From NCBI GenBank assembly GCA_001599815.1, contig BCIA01000001.1, positions 6,468,978 through 6,532,977 of the forward strand: a stretch of DNA of 64,000 nucleotides. The letters are read 5' to 3'. This document shows, one piece after another, positions 19,447 through 29,019 of the stretch. This DNA comes from Furcasterigmium furcatum. Taxonomy: Eukaryota; Ascomycota; Sordariomycetes; Glomerellales; Plectosphaerellaceae. The first letter of the stretch is position 1; each line of letters opens with the position of its first letter. The notes under the pieces were generated by a model. It worked only from the letters and a program-made list of their open reading frames with translations. It searched no databases and had not been told where the DNA came from. The translations under genes were made by a program, and so were the position numbers.

Positions 19447-22155
19447 CTAACTTGCCCCTCCTGACCCCGGGCCCGGGTCTCGTGGGAAGTCCAGGGTAGA
19501 CATCAGCTCAGTGACCTCGGCGAAGGAGGACCAGTGCGCGGGGCTTATCTGGTGAAACAACTCCGCGAAGGACTTGAGGATCTCCGTGTTCTCCGGCTTG
19601 TCGGCATGCAGCGAGAATGTCGGCGACGAGCCCGCGCCGCCCTGTGGCCCGCTGCTGACGGAGCTCCCGTCCGCTTCGTGCTCCCGGGCGCCGCTGTACG
19701 CCCACAAGATCGCCGCGCCGTGGTGAAGCCCGACGAACGCGTTGAAGTTGAACTTTGACCGCGCCCGCCCGAGCTGCGTCTGCTGCGTGATGAGGGACCA
19801 CACGGACCGGACCCTCTCCACGGCGACGCGGGCCTTGGGCGAGCGAGTCCATTCCCTGATGCGGGAGACGAGGTCAGGGTCGACGGGCCGGTGGTCTGCC
19901 AGCCGGTAGTGCAGCTGGTGGATGTCTTCCACCGGGGCGTAGAGGCGCAGGAAGCTCAGGTGGTACAGGATGAGGCTGCTGAGCACGTAGCTCCTGTCTC
20001 GCTCGGTGCGCGCGAGCGTCTTGGCCAGGGGGAGAGCCCGCTCCCACTTGGACAGGGCGGCGGCGAGTCTCCGTCGCTCGGCGAACAGATCCGCCATCAG
20101 ATAGGACCTGTTATCCAGGGACTCGGCTTCCGAGGTGAACGTGTCGCGCCGTCGCCTCTTGCACGGGGGGTTGTCGTCGTCGGTTCCGTGCTCCTTCTCG
20201 TCATCAAAGTCCCCCTCGAAACCTCGTCCTCCCGTGAGACCCTCCAAGACCTGCCGATCGCGCGAGAAGCGCCAGACGGGCAGCTGCAGGCCGAAGAGGA
20301 GAATCTCGTGCGCGACCGGTTCCAGCGGCGGCAGCATCTCGTTCCTCTCCAGAAGGACGTGGTAGACGTCGGACGCCAGGAGGTCCCGGCTCGGGGTGCG
20401 ATCGTGCTCGAGCATCTCCAAGGCCAGCCGCGGGTCCAGATCCTCTCCGGTCCAGACCTCGTCGCAGGTTGGGAATCCGAGGCCAATCTCGTCCAGGGTG
20501 ATGAGAGGCTTGGTGTTGAGGAGCACGCTCGTGAAGGTGTCGCCGCGGAAGATCCCAAAGGCGAGGCGTCGGCGTTCCTCGATGGAAAGCCAGGCCCTGA
20601 GGCGCTCTGCATCAGGGAACACGCCTTTCATCTGCTTGAACTGGCTGACCCGGTGCCGATGGTGTGTCGCCGAGAAGAGACACATTCTGCGCGCCTGGGC
20701 GGTGAGCAGAGTGCCCAGGTGTTGAGCGTACGAGAACGCCCTCGGTTGGCCAAAGTAGAGCGCGGACACCTGCGTGAGCAAGCGCGCCTGGGCGAGCCAG
20801 ACGAGGCTGTCCTCCGTCTCGTCGAGCTCCATGGGCAGGACGAGTCGACGACGTACCGCGTTGTGCAGCAAGGCACCAAACTCTGAACCTGCAGGGCCCA
20901 TGTACATGGCCCCGATCGAGGCCAGCACGAGATACAGGAGAGGGTGTATCTCGCCGGTGTTGAGGTTTCGGCGAGGGAGCAGGGGCCACAGCGGGTGGAA
21001 GTGTTCCTTGTACAGCGCGAGGAAAGAGTCCAGCGCCGCGGAGGCGTCGCTTGAGTGAGTCCTCCCGGTGAGCCCGAAGAGTGAGACCAGGTCAGCAGGC
21101 GCTCCCGCCCATAGTTCTGGGGAGCCGAAACGAGAAGACGCCAGCCCGGTCGAAGTGGCCAGTGCAACGAGATCCTCGACCGCGCGATGCTTGAGTGCGG
21201 TGAGAGTCTGGGAGCGGTTTCCATCGTCCACAGGGGGGCTGATGGGCGCCGCACCCAGCAACGGCTGACCGGCGGGGGCGGGTCCGGGACCAGGTTCTGC
21301 TTCATCGCCCAGAGGAATGAACGCGGCGGTGGCACCGGGCATGGCAATGCCTTGATGCTGCGCCAGGTCGAGTCCCCCCGCGGCGCCGGGTTCGGTGATG
21401 GAATCGCCCGTGAAGCCCAAGTCCGCGGAGCCGAGGGCGTTGAGGAAGCCCGGACCGTCGCCCGACAAGAAGAGGCTCTCGTGCATCCAGGGCCAAGGGA
21501 CGACATCGGACACGGCAGGATCCCACTGCAGCAACGTATCCACGAAAGAATTCTGGCTGCCATCATGGGCGTCTTCGGGACACGCGCCCGGTTCGATGAT
21601 CGCGGCATCAAGGTCGTCGACGGCGGGCGAAAACGAGGGCAGAGATGGCTGGACTGCCGTGGAAGCCGAGCCGCTCTCAGCCGGCGACGTCCTGGGCTCG
21701 GTGGCGGCGGGCATCTTGCTTATGCGGCCCGAGGGACGATCGAAGTCACATGGCTTTCGAGAAGCGCGGCACTTGGCGCAGGGGTTCTGGCCGTCGCACT
21801 TGATCTTGAGATCACGGCATCGGTTGCAGGCCGTATGGCACCGTTTCCTGGACACAGTTCCGGCGCCGCCCTCCGCGGCAGCCGAGTCGTTGTGGCCCGT
21901 GTCGGGCTCCCCGGAACAAGCACTCGCGTCGTCGGGGGCGTGAAGCTTCAGGTGACGGGTGAGCAGGTCGCGGCGGCGGAAGACAACGCTGCACACATTG
22001 CAGGCGTGCTTCGCAGACTGGGAGTGGTTGTGCAAATGTCGAGCCAGAGAGCCCTGGGTGCTGAATTCCTTGGAGCACTCAGGGCACGGGAACATGGGCG
22101 GCGTCTGCTGTCGAGCCGATCTAGGTTGGTCATCGGTTGAGGGGGACTGGATCAT
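19447..22155 (-). CDS. transcription factor with tandem C2H2 fingers plus Zn2Cys6 cluster
   Basis: One exon encodes 902 aa. Two C2H2 fingers occur near residues 20-75 (CPECSKEFSTQGSLARH and CNVCSVVFRRRDLLTRH), followed near residues 108-140 by a binuclear cluster (CHTACNRCRDLKIKCD...CAKCRASRKPC). The middle and C-terminal two thirds form a fungal-specific transcription factor domain (FHPLWPLLPRR, SIEERRRLAFGIFRGDTF). This C2H2+Zn2Cys6 architecture is a recognised fungal class. It sits centrally in the cluster, convergent with the P450 (154 bp between stop codons), so it is a prime candidate to bind the shared GCCACTTTA element. Its own promoter has only a weak variant (CCACTATTTACCCCTCGG near 22299). 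Confidence 0.88.
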   Translation of the reverse strand: MIQSPSTDDQPRSARQQTPPMFPCPECSKEFSTQGSLARHLHNHSQSAKHACNVCSVVFRRRDLLTRHLKLHAPDDASACSGEPDTGHNDSAAAEGGAGTVSRKRCHTACNRCRDLKIKCDGQNPCAKCRASRKPCDFDRPSGRISKMPAATEPRTSPAESGSASTAVQPSLPSFSPAVDDLDAAIIEPGACPEDAHDGSQNSFVDTLLQWDPAVSDVVPWPWMHESLFLSGDGPGFLNALGSADLGFTGDSITEPGAAGGLDLAQHQGIAMPGATAAFIPLGDEAEPGPGPAPAGQPLLGAAPISPPVDDGNRSQTLTALKHRAVEDLVALATSTGLASSRFGSPELWAGAPADLVSLFGLTGRTHSSDASAALDSFLALYKEHFHPLWPLLPRRNLNTGEIHPLLYLVLASIGAMYMGPAGSEFGALLHNAVRRRLVLPMELDETEDSLVWLAQARLLTQVSALYFGQPRAFSYAQHLGTLLTAQARRMCLFSATHHRHRVSQFKQMKGVFPDAERLRAWLSIEERRRLAFGIFRGDTFTSVLLNTKPLITLDEIGLGFPTCDEVWTGEDLDPRLALEMLEHDRTPSRDLLASDVYHVLLERNEMLPPLEPVAHEILLFGLQLPVWRFSRDRQVLEGLTGGRGFEGDFDDEKEHGTDDDNPPCKRRRRDTFTSEAESLDNRSYLMADLFAERRRLAAALSKWERALPLAKTLARTERDRSYVLSSLILYHLSFLRLYAPVEDIHQLHYRLADHRPVDPDLVSRIREWTRSPKARVAVERVRSVWSLITQQTQLGRARSKFNFNAFVGLHHGAAILWAYSGAREHEADGSSVSSGPQGGAGSSPTFSLHADKPENTEILKSFAELFHQISPAHWSSFAEVTELMSTLDFPRDPGPGSGGAS

Positions 22156-22703
22156 ATTAAGAGATTAGCGGACAAGGTAAGTGATGGCGGGCAACTAGAT
22201 TCCTGAGTGATGCCTTGTGGCGGTGTTGAGGGGACCGGGAGTCATGACGAGGGAGGTGAAAGCTGGAGCCCAGGTTTGCCCAGGTTTGGGGCAATCTCCC
22301 ACTATTTACCCCTCGGGGGCCCTCCAAACTCTCCGCCTGGATGCCCCAGCAGGGCGCTGCGGGGTTGTGAGACCGGGGCTGCTAGGAAAGGTTTAGCACG
22401 GGCACAGCTACTACTAGCATTGCGACTAGTAAGAATATTTTCACATAGGCCACTTCGTACTTCTTTACTCAGTACTATTTACTTCGGTAGCACTACAAGA
22501 CCCCATTCCATCACCAAGGATACGAGTGGCAGCGGGTCAGGGCTGGAGACAGGGGAGAGGAGGAGTGTTTGGCAGCAAAGTACGACGACTCAACAGCAGC
22601 GTTAAGGGCACCGAGAGATTTCCAACGATGATGCACTGCACTAATCAAACGTCTGGTGGTGTCAACTCGTTGTCTATCATGACTACCAGTACCTCTATCC
22701 ACT
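22156..22703. other. promoter region of the C2H2/Zn2Cys6 regulator
   Basis: This 548-bp stretch lies between the regulator's start codon and the FAH gene's stop codon. It contains CCACTATTTACCCCTCGGGGG at 22299-22319, resembling the cluster element with an insertion. No gene seen. Confidence 0.5.
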
Positions 22704-23666
22704 TTACTCGAAGACAATCCGGTTGTGAAGACTGCCGATCCCGCCAATCTCGACCACAACCTCGTCGCCATCCCGGAGAAAGCCTGGCGGCTTCATGAAG
22801 AGTCCGACACCGCCCGGTGTACCCGTCATGATCAAGGACCCCTTCTGCAGAGTCTGTCCTTGACTACAGAACGCCACGAGCTTGCGCACATCGAAGTACA
22901 GGTCCGACGTGTCAGACTTCTGCCGGACCTCTCCGTTGACCAGCGTCTTCAGCGGCAGGTAACCGGCGTCGCCCAGGACGTGGGAGGCCACGAGACACGG
23001 CCCCAGGGGCGCGTACTTGTCGAAGGACTTGCTAAAGGTCCACTGCGGCACCGGTCCCGCCTTGCCCGTCTCCCTTTGCCAGTCACGCGCCGAGACGTCG
23101 TTGCCGGCCGTGTAAGCCGCCACGTACTCGAGCGCGTCCTCCTCCTTGATGTTCTTCCCCGTCTTCCCGATGACCACCACGAGCTCGCCCTCGTAGTCGC
23201 ACTGCTCCTGGGCCAGCTTCGGGATGGGGATGTCTTCTCCCCAGTCGGCCACCGACGGGCCCGGCTTGGTGAAGACCGTCGGGCAGGTAGGGAGAGCGCG
23301 GCCGGTCTCGAGGACTGGAGGGGACGACATGTCAGCACCCGCCCGAGCGCAGGGAAACGACGGCTTGGAGATCTTACTGTGCGTCTTGTAGTTGAGTCCG
23401 ATGCAGCGAATGATGGAGACGTCCTCCGCCGCCAGGGGTCCCAGCAGCTTTCCCACCTTTTCCACTCTTCTGGTGTCTTTGGCATCCAGAGGGCTTGATC
23501 CTTCAAGGACCTTCACCTGCAGAGCGCCGCGCCGGGCCAGGTCACCGACGTCCTCGTTGCCGGCAGAGAGGATAGGGTCGCCATAGCGAGCAGGGCCCTT
23601 GGTCTCACCCTCGGGCAGGTATCTCACCAATCGGTCCCAAGAAACAATCGAGGCGGGAGAAGACAT
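22704..23666 (-). CDS. fumarylacetoacetate hydrolase (FAH) family enzyme
   Basis: Exons 23378-23666 and 22704-23314 (intron 23315-23377, 63 bp, GTAAGA...CAG) give 299 aa, the usual length of single-domain FAH proteins. IRCIGLNYKTH leads into VFTKPGPSVADW, then DYEGELVVVIGKTGKNI (acidic metal ligands), GNDVSARDWQ and MTGTPGGVGLFMKPP. Family members cleave or decarboxylate beta-diketo or oxo-acid products of ring cleavage, as in catechol meta-cleavage and homogentisate routes. It is divergent from the extradiol dioxygenase, fitting the next catabolic step. ATG 23666 is preferred for family length; an in-frame ATG at 23831 would add 55 residues lacking similarity. Confidence 0.88.
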   Translation of the reverse strand: MSSPASIVSWDRLVRYLPEGETKGPARYGDPILSAGNEDVGDLARRGALQVKVLEGSSPLDAKDTRRVEKVGKLLGPLAAEDVSIIRCIGLNYKTHSKISKPSFPCARAGADMSSPPVLETGRALPTCPTVFTKPGPSVADWGEDIPIPKLAQEQCDYEGELVVVIGKTGKNIKEEDALEYVAAYTAGNDVSARDWQRETGKAGPVPQWTFSKSFDKYAPLGPCLVASHVLGDAGYLPLKTLVNGEVRQKSDTSDLYFDVRKLVAFCSQGQTLQKGSLIMTGTPGGVGLFMKPPGFLRDGDEVVVEIGGIGSLHNRIVFE

Positions 23667-23874
23667 TTTTTTTTGGACAGAGGAAGCAGGTTTGTTTCGG
23701 GGCAGGTAATAGGCAGGGAGGGGGAGGAAGTCAGGGCGGTCATCAGGAACTTCAACAGCCTCGTACTTCAACCCGAGAGCTTTATCGAGACGGAAGCCCA
23801 CCTGCCTGGTCTCAGGCTTCAATTCCACCATCGCTCACATGACATCCGAAGCACCAAGTGACCTGTTCAGTCCT

Positions 23875-23892
23875 TTGCCACTTTATCCGGTC
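23875..23892 (+). promoter_or_regulatory. cluster element, copy 3 (TTGCCACTTTATCCGGTC)
   Basis: Identical over 18 bp to the copy at 17371-17388, in the 503-bp divergent region 23667-24169 between the FAH gene and the extradiol dioxygenase. A C/G-rich stretch with CGGCCCC/CGGCCCC repeats follows at 23892-23920. Confidence 0.7.
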
Positions 23893-24169
23893 GGCCCCAC
23901 CCTTCGGCCCCGCAGTCTCCACAACCCCGCGATCCCCCGGGATGCTGGATGCTTCACTGCCGAGGCATGCTTGCGCATCCATGGATCGGGCTCACCAACG
24001 TTTCGACGGCGCACGGCGTCGTTGATCCATTTACTGCTTAGAAATCACCCAGGGCCATATAAACGGAACCTCGGCCGTGAGTCCGAACTAACACAAGGAC
24101 GATAGCCAGATTTCCGCCGGATACCCAATACAGTCTCGTCACAGCTCATCTGCACAAGCTCCTGCGAAA

Positions 24170-25249
24170 ATGCCGATTCCCCAGAACGATCCCCGCATCC
24201 GCCTGCTACAGACGGCCTTCGTTGTCTACTATCACGCTGATCTGCAGAAAGCTAAACAGTTCCTCGTTGACTTTGGGTTCGAGGTGGTCGAGGACGGAGG
24301 CAATGAGGTCTTCCTGAGGGGCTACGGCTCTGAGCCTTACGTCTATGTGGCCCGCCAGGCCGAGGGAGACAGCGAGTTTGGCGGCGGCGCCTACGAGGTC
24401 GAGTCTCGACAGGAGCTGGAGAGAGCTGCCCAGCTGCCGTCGGCATCCGCCATCTCCCCCCTGAAGGGCCCCGGCGGTGGCGAGATCGTGACACTGACGG
24501 ATCCCGTGGGACACAAAGTCCACCTTGTCTACGGCCAGACGAAGCGCACCCCGGACGAAAAGCACCTTGAAAAGCTCACTGTCAACTACGAGGACGACAA
24601 GCCGCGCAAGGGACGCTTCCAGAGGTTCGAGGCGGGCCCTGCCCCCGTCCACCGCTGGGGTCACTATGGCGTGACCTATCCCGAGGGAAAGTACCAGGAG
24701 ATGGTCGACTGGTATACCGAGACCTTGGCGCTGGCGACATCCGATGTCGTCTACAAGGACGAGAAACCCGTCACCTGCTTCTTCCACATTGATCGCGGCC
24801 TCGAGTACACCGACCATCATGCCTTCTTCTTCAAGAAGTCGAAGCCCGGCGAGAAGCCGACCGTGGCTCACGCCGCCTTTGAAGTTCATGACTTCGACAT
24901 CCAGCAGCTTGGACATCAGTATCTGGCCAGCAAGGGGCACGAGCTCTGCTGGGGGGTTGGCAGGGTAGGTTTTGTCCTTTTCTCCCAGGTCGCGGGGAAA
25001 CCTTGCTGACAGTCGCCTCGCGAAGCACGTCCTTGGGAGCCAGGTCTTCGACTATTGGTTTGATCCAAGCAAGTTTGTCGTGGTGAGTAGCATTTCTGCC
25101 CACAAAGAGAGGAATATACCTAATAACCCGGCGTCCAGGAGCACTACGCCGACGGAGACCTCGTCAACTCGGAGACGAAGGTTGCCCATGTTCCTGCCGG
25201 GCCGGAAGCGTTGTCCGTCTGGGGCCCCCCGGTTCCCCAGGTCTTCTGA
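24170..25249 (+). CDS. VOC-family extradiol (catechol-type) dioxygenase
   Basis: Exons 24170-24964, 25026-25082 and 25139-25249 (introns 61 and 56 bp) give 320 aa. Two vicinal-oxygen-chelate modules are present: an N-terminal one (TAFVVYYHADLQKAKQFLVDFGF) and a catalytic one with HRWGHYGVTYPEG (His165), YTDHHAFFF (His216/217) and VGRHVLGSQVFDYWFDP leading to E-H-Y-A-D-G (Glu285). His, His, Glu is the Fe(II) triad of type I extradiol dioxygenases such as 2,3-dihydroxybiphenyl 1,2-dioxygenase. Extradiol cleavage is less usual in fungi, which mostly use intradiol enzymes. Divergence from the FAH gene supports a meta-cleavage pair. The first intron's acceptor (GCGAAG) was chosen because it restores GVGRHVLGSQ. 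Confidence 0.87.
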
Positions 25250-25626
25250 GGAAAACTTGGACGTTTAGATACTACGCTAGCCTAGTCAATGAATTCGGAG
25301 ATGAGATTATGTGCCATACGAGACCGATTCTGCTTGCGTGATCGTCCCCTGAAGGTTGAATTTTGCCACCCGGAAGGCTTTCCTGCCGATGCTCGGTTGC
25401 AAACTCCATCTTGTGACATATCAGACCCAATCTGGAGCGGCCCGGAAATCGCTCTTGAAGCCGGCACCCGGTAGGGGTGTGGCAAAAGAACCGTTCCCTT
25501 CCGCACGCCCCTTTCCCCGGAGCCACCACGATAACGTGGTGCCAGTGGATGAATAAATCCGCTTGTCCCGTCGAGCAAGTGGAAACCTGCTCTCGAATCA
25601 ACGAATTCGGAACTCCAAACATCATT
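25250..25626. other. intergenic between dioxygenase and Zn2Cys6 regulator
   Basis: Tandem-oriented spacer of 377 bp serving as terminator of one gene and promoter of the next; no cluster element found. Confidence 0.5.
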
Positions 25627-27989
25627 ATGCCGCCGGTCCGAACCTCTTCCGCAAGCTCAGCCGCCAAGCGCCAACACTCTGCATGGCGGGCATGTCGACC
25701 ATGCAAAACTCACAAGATAGCTTGCAACAAGCAGCTGCCCTGTGACAAGTGCATTAAGAAGGGCACTGTGGCCTTCTGTGATTACCCAGAAAAAACACTT
25801 CCGAGGGGCGACAGTCACAGAAATACCGCCGCATCGTGCCTCCAGGATCAGACGCAAGTCCCGCAAGCCTTGGCACCTACCACAGCTGCTAGCACGGCTG
25901 CAACGTCCCCGGAGGCCCCGGAGCCTCGGATTGTCATCGGGGCAAGAGGCCAACGCGGTCAGTCGAAACCCTCCCTGGCGCTCAGAAGTATCGCTGACCT
26001 TTGTGGGCCCCAAGTATATGTTGGCAGCACAGCTGCAATATCCTTCCTGCAGTATCTTCGTGACACCCTCAGATACCATGCTGGCCCTTCAGAATTTACT
26101 GAAAGTCAAGGTCGGCTGACCATGCTGGAGGCGGAGGCGCCAACAAATAACGACGCCTTGTTCATCGGCTCGCTTGACTCCCCGAGAAGTCATGCCTTGG
26201 TTAATCACTTTCTAGAGGTGGCAAGTCACCCCAACTCAACTCACTCGCCCCCACTCCCCCCCAACTGAAATGCAAATGCTCACCACGAGTCCTCGCCGTA
26301 GACGGGCGGGATTCTCCACCTCTTCAGAGATGGCCAGGTCTCGCGGCTACTTCGACGGACCAAGGCCGGGTCGGGCCCTGGAGCTACGGGACTAAGTAAC
26401 CATTGCTCCAGAGCCAACAATGGCAGAGATGAGCTGGTCCCCCTGCACCTCATCGTTGCCATAGGTGGTCAGAGCCGTGGCCTCGACGACACGGACGCCC
26501 AGTGGGCACGTCAGCATTTCCACCATGCTCAGCGGCTGATCTTCAGGGATATGCTACAAGACCTGAGTATTGAAATGGTGTCAAACTTTGTCCTCATGGC
26601 ATTCTATCTGTTTGGGGCTTGCCGACGTAACGAATCTGCCCTGTACCTGGGCATAGCGTTCAGAGCAGCAACCATCTTGGGTTTGCACTCTCGTGAGCTG
26701 GATTCCTGCCTCAGCGTGCAGCTGAAGGAAGAACGGTCAGTATTCTTGTCGCATCTCGAAATGCGTTGCGCTGAATCTTCCGCAGGGAGAGAGTGTGGCT
26801 GAGCCTTTGTATTCTGGACATGCACACCAGCGCCCTCCTCGGCCGGCCAAGTTCCGTGTGCTCGTTGGCCGAGCCACGACAATCCCACTTGGCCCTTGAG
26901 ACAGGACATGATCAACGGACATCCGCAATCCACGCCAACTACGAGCTATGCCTGTTATCAGAAGACATTCACAGAGCGTTGGCATGTTCCAGCACATTCA
27001 ACCTCAGCGTGGCCGATGACCACCTGCACCGTCTTCGAGATTGGGCCAACACACTGCCTCCGGAAGCCAGGCTGCAGATACGGCAGCGCAAAAGCCGTCA
27101 TCTGAGCGCCGAAGAACGCCGGGGCGCCACAGCACGCCTTCACACGGCGTGTGCATACTATAACAGCGTGATCACGCTGACTAGGCCATTTCTCGTGGCA
27201 GAAGTCGGCCCCGCGCTGCACCGGGAAGGCTTCTTGGGGCAACTTTCGAGTTCACCAAGCATGCCACCAGGCGAATCAGCAGGCCACCCAGCACAGAGGT
27301 TTCCTCAAGCGTGCGTTGGCGCCGCCGTCTACATGTTGCAGATGTGTCACGACGCCGCGGACCTCGACCTGATCTCTGGCAACATGTGCATCCTACAGTG
27401 AGTTACGCGCCTCCTTAGCTGTCGGATGTCTGACAGCAGCAACTGCAGATCATGGATTTTCGGCGCCGGCCTCGTCCTTGGATACGCCATCCTGCCTCGG
27501 GAGTCAGGGCACTCCGAGGCTCAGGAAGCCTTTGCCTTGTCTCAGCAAATCCTCCAAAAGCTATCCGATCGGAATCCGCAGGCTCGTAGGAACCATGTCA
27601 TACTGCGCAAGTTTGCCGATGCCATCACCTCATACCATACCCAGCGGGGCGAATCTTACGGACGGGCGATGGAGCCGACACAACAGCAAGCAGCTACCAG
27701 TGACAATGTTTCGCTCACTCAACAGCCTGAAGGTCCCCAGGTTGCGGATCATTCCGTGGTCATGGAAGAGTCACCTGGTCAGCGGGACATGTCCAATGGC
27801 GCTGCCCACGGCGAGTCAGCGGCTGCTGTCTGGGCATCTGATCCCAACAACGACCAACTGGATTCGGACATCCTAGATGAAATGGGCTTCCAGCAACTGT
27901 GGGAGGAGTATTCCGCGCTGCTCGCTCCGTACATGCTCACCATGAGCAAACCTGTCGTGCCCGAACAGCGCTCGCCCGCTTTCGGCTGA
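25627..27989 (+). CDS. Zn2Cys6 fungal-specific transcription factor
   Basis: Exons 25627-26217, 26302-26735, 26786-27397 and 27449-27989 give 725 aa (introns 84, 50 and 51 bp). The N-terminal cluster is C-R-P-C-K-T-H-K-I-A-C followed by CDKC and a final Cys in FCDY. The middle homology region includes LVNHFLETGGILHLF, LYLGIAFRAATILGLH and ERVWLSLCILDMHTSALLGRPSSV, the typical fungal_trans pattern. The first intron is read as GTGGCA...TAG at 26218-26301, a weak donor but needed to continue the domain. The second regulator of the cluster, downstream of the dioxygenase; target genes unknown. Confidence 0.8.
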
Positions 27990-28160
27990 GAAACGCTGGG
28001 CATCCGGATAAGGTGGCATTCGCAGCAGTTAGACTGAGGGGGCGCCCACGTAAAAATCGACAGATCCATATTAACATGCAACATCAGCATCCCATCCAAA
28101 AGCTTTGTTACACTGCCGCGACAGGTCGTGATACGCCTCAGCCGGCCATCCGCGCTCCAA

Positions 28161-28694
28161 ATGGACGAGTACGGCTCCCCAGATACGGGAAGCCCCGGAA
28201 CCTCATCCCAACGATCTAGAGTCACTCAAGCGTGCGATCCGTGCCGCGAGGCCCGCCGAAAATGCGATTCCAACCTCCCCAGCTGCTGCTCGTGCACGCT
28301 CCTTCGGCAGGAGTGCACCTACAGGCACAAGCCCAGGAAGCGCGGCAAGCCCACAGGATACATCTGGGCCCTGGAGGTGGTCATTGCCCTGCTGCTGGAC
28401 GAGGACCCGGCCAACGCGGAGATCATCCGCCAGTTCGTGGACGGCGGCGTCATCAACCGGGACAGCGGCGTTTCCGTTTACAACGAGGGGTTGGTAAGGC
28501 GGCTGCACTCTGCCTGGAGGGACGGGGAAACGGCCAGGGAGATCAACAGGATGTTGGGTGGTGATGATCCGCCGCCGATTAACTACAGACCTGCGGCTCG
28601 GGGAGGAAAAGACGATGCGAGAGGTGGACTGGAATCTGGAGCGGAGGTAGACTTGGACGAGTTGGACGGCGGGTGTCAGTGGCCTCTGCTCTGA
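28161..28694 (+). CDS. short Zn2Cys6 protein, 177 aa
   Basis: ATG 28161 encodes a complete binuclear cluster near residues 24-51 (C-D-P-C-REARRK-C-DSNLPS-C-CS-C-TLLRQE-C, spacing 2-6-6-2-6), preceded by SRVTQACD and followed by a basic RHKPRKRGKPTGYIWALEVV linker/dimerisation-like helix. It then ends after about 90 mostly charged residues without a fungal_trans domain. It could be a DNA-binding-only repressor or dimer partner, a truncated gene, or the first exon of a longer gene whose rest is lost. It sits 171 bp after the previous regulator's stop. Confidence 0.7.
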   Translation: MDEYGSPDTGSPGTSSQRSRVTQACDPCREARRKCDSNLPSCCSCTLLRQECTYRHKPRKRGKPTGYIWALEVVIALLLDEDPANAEIIRQFVDGGVINRDSGVSVYNEGLVRRLHSAWRDGETAREINRMLGGDDPPPINYRPAARGGKDDARGGLESGAEVDLDELDGGCQWPLL

Positions 28695-29019
28695 GAGATC
28701 CCACCGGGACATGAGAGGGCTGAAGATATAGGCCATAGAAGCTGTGATATTCTAGATCTGGGAAACGTGTGCGATCAACAGAAGAGTCATGATTTTGCGA
28801 TATCCAGTCTCGCATTTCAAAGCTCATCAGTGGCAATGGATACCTGCCTCTTTTGATAGCACGATGAAACCGATGTGGAAAGAGGGACAATTGCATTCCC
28901 AGGCAAGGTATGGACCACTCATGCTAGGTCTCTAACTAGCAATACCTAGGGGAATTGCCACAGAGAATGGGCGGGGAGAGGGTTACTCACCAAGCTCTAA
29001 GAGCTGTGTGAAGTCACCA
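28695..29019. other. convergent 3' intergenic region
   Basis: Between the short Zn2Cys6 protein (plus) and the sugar permease (minus); nothing recognised. Confidence 0.5.

Noticed and set aside
22700..22715. TCCACTTTACTCG near the FAH stop as a regulatory site
   Set aside because: It overlaps the 3' end of the FAH coding region and lacks the leading GC and trailing CCGG.
23667..23831. 55-residue N-terminal extension of the FAH protein from ATG 23831
   Set aside because: The extension has no FAH-family similarity and ATG 23666, preceded by an A-rich leader, gives the standard family length.
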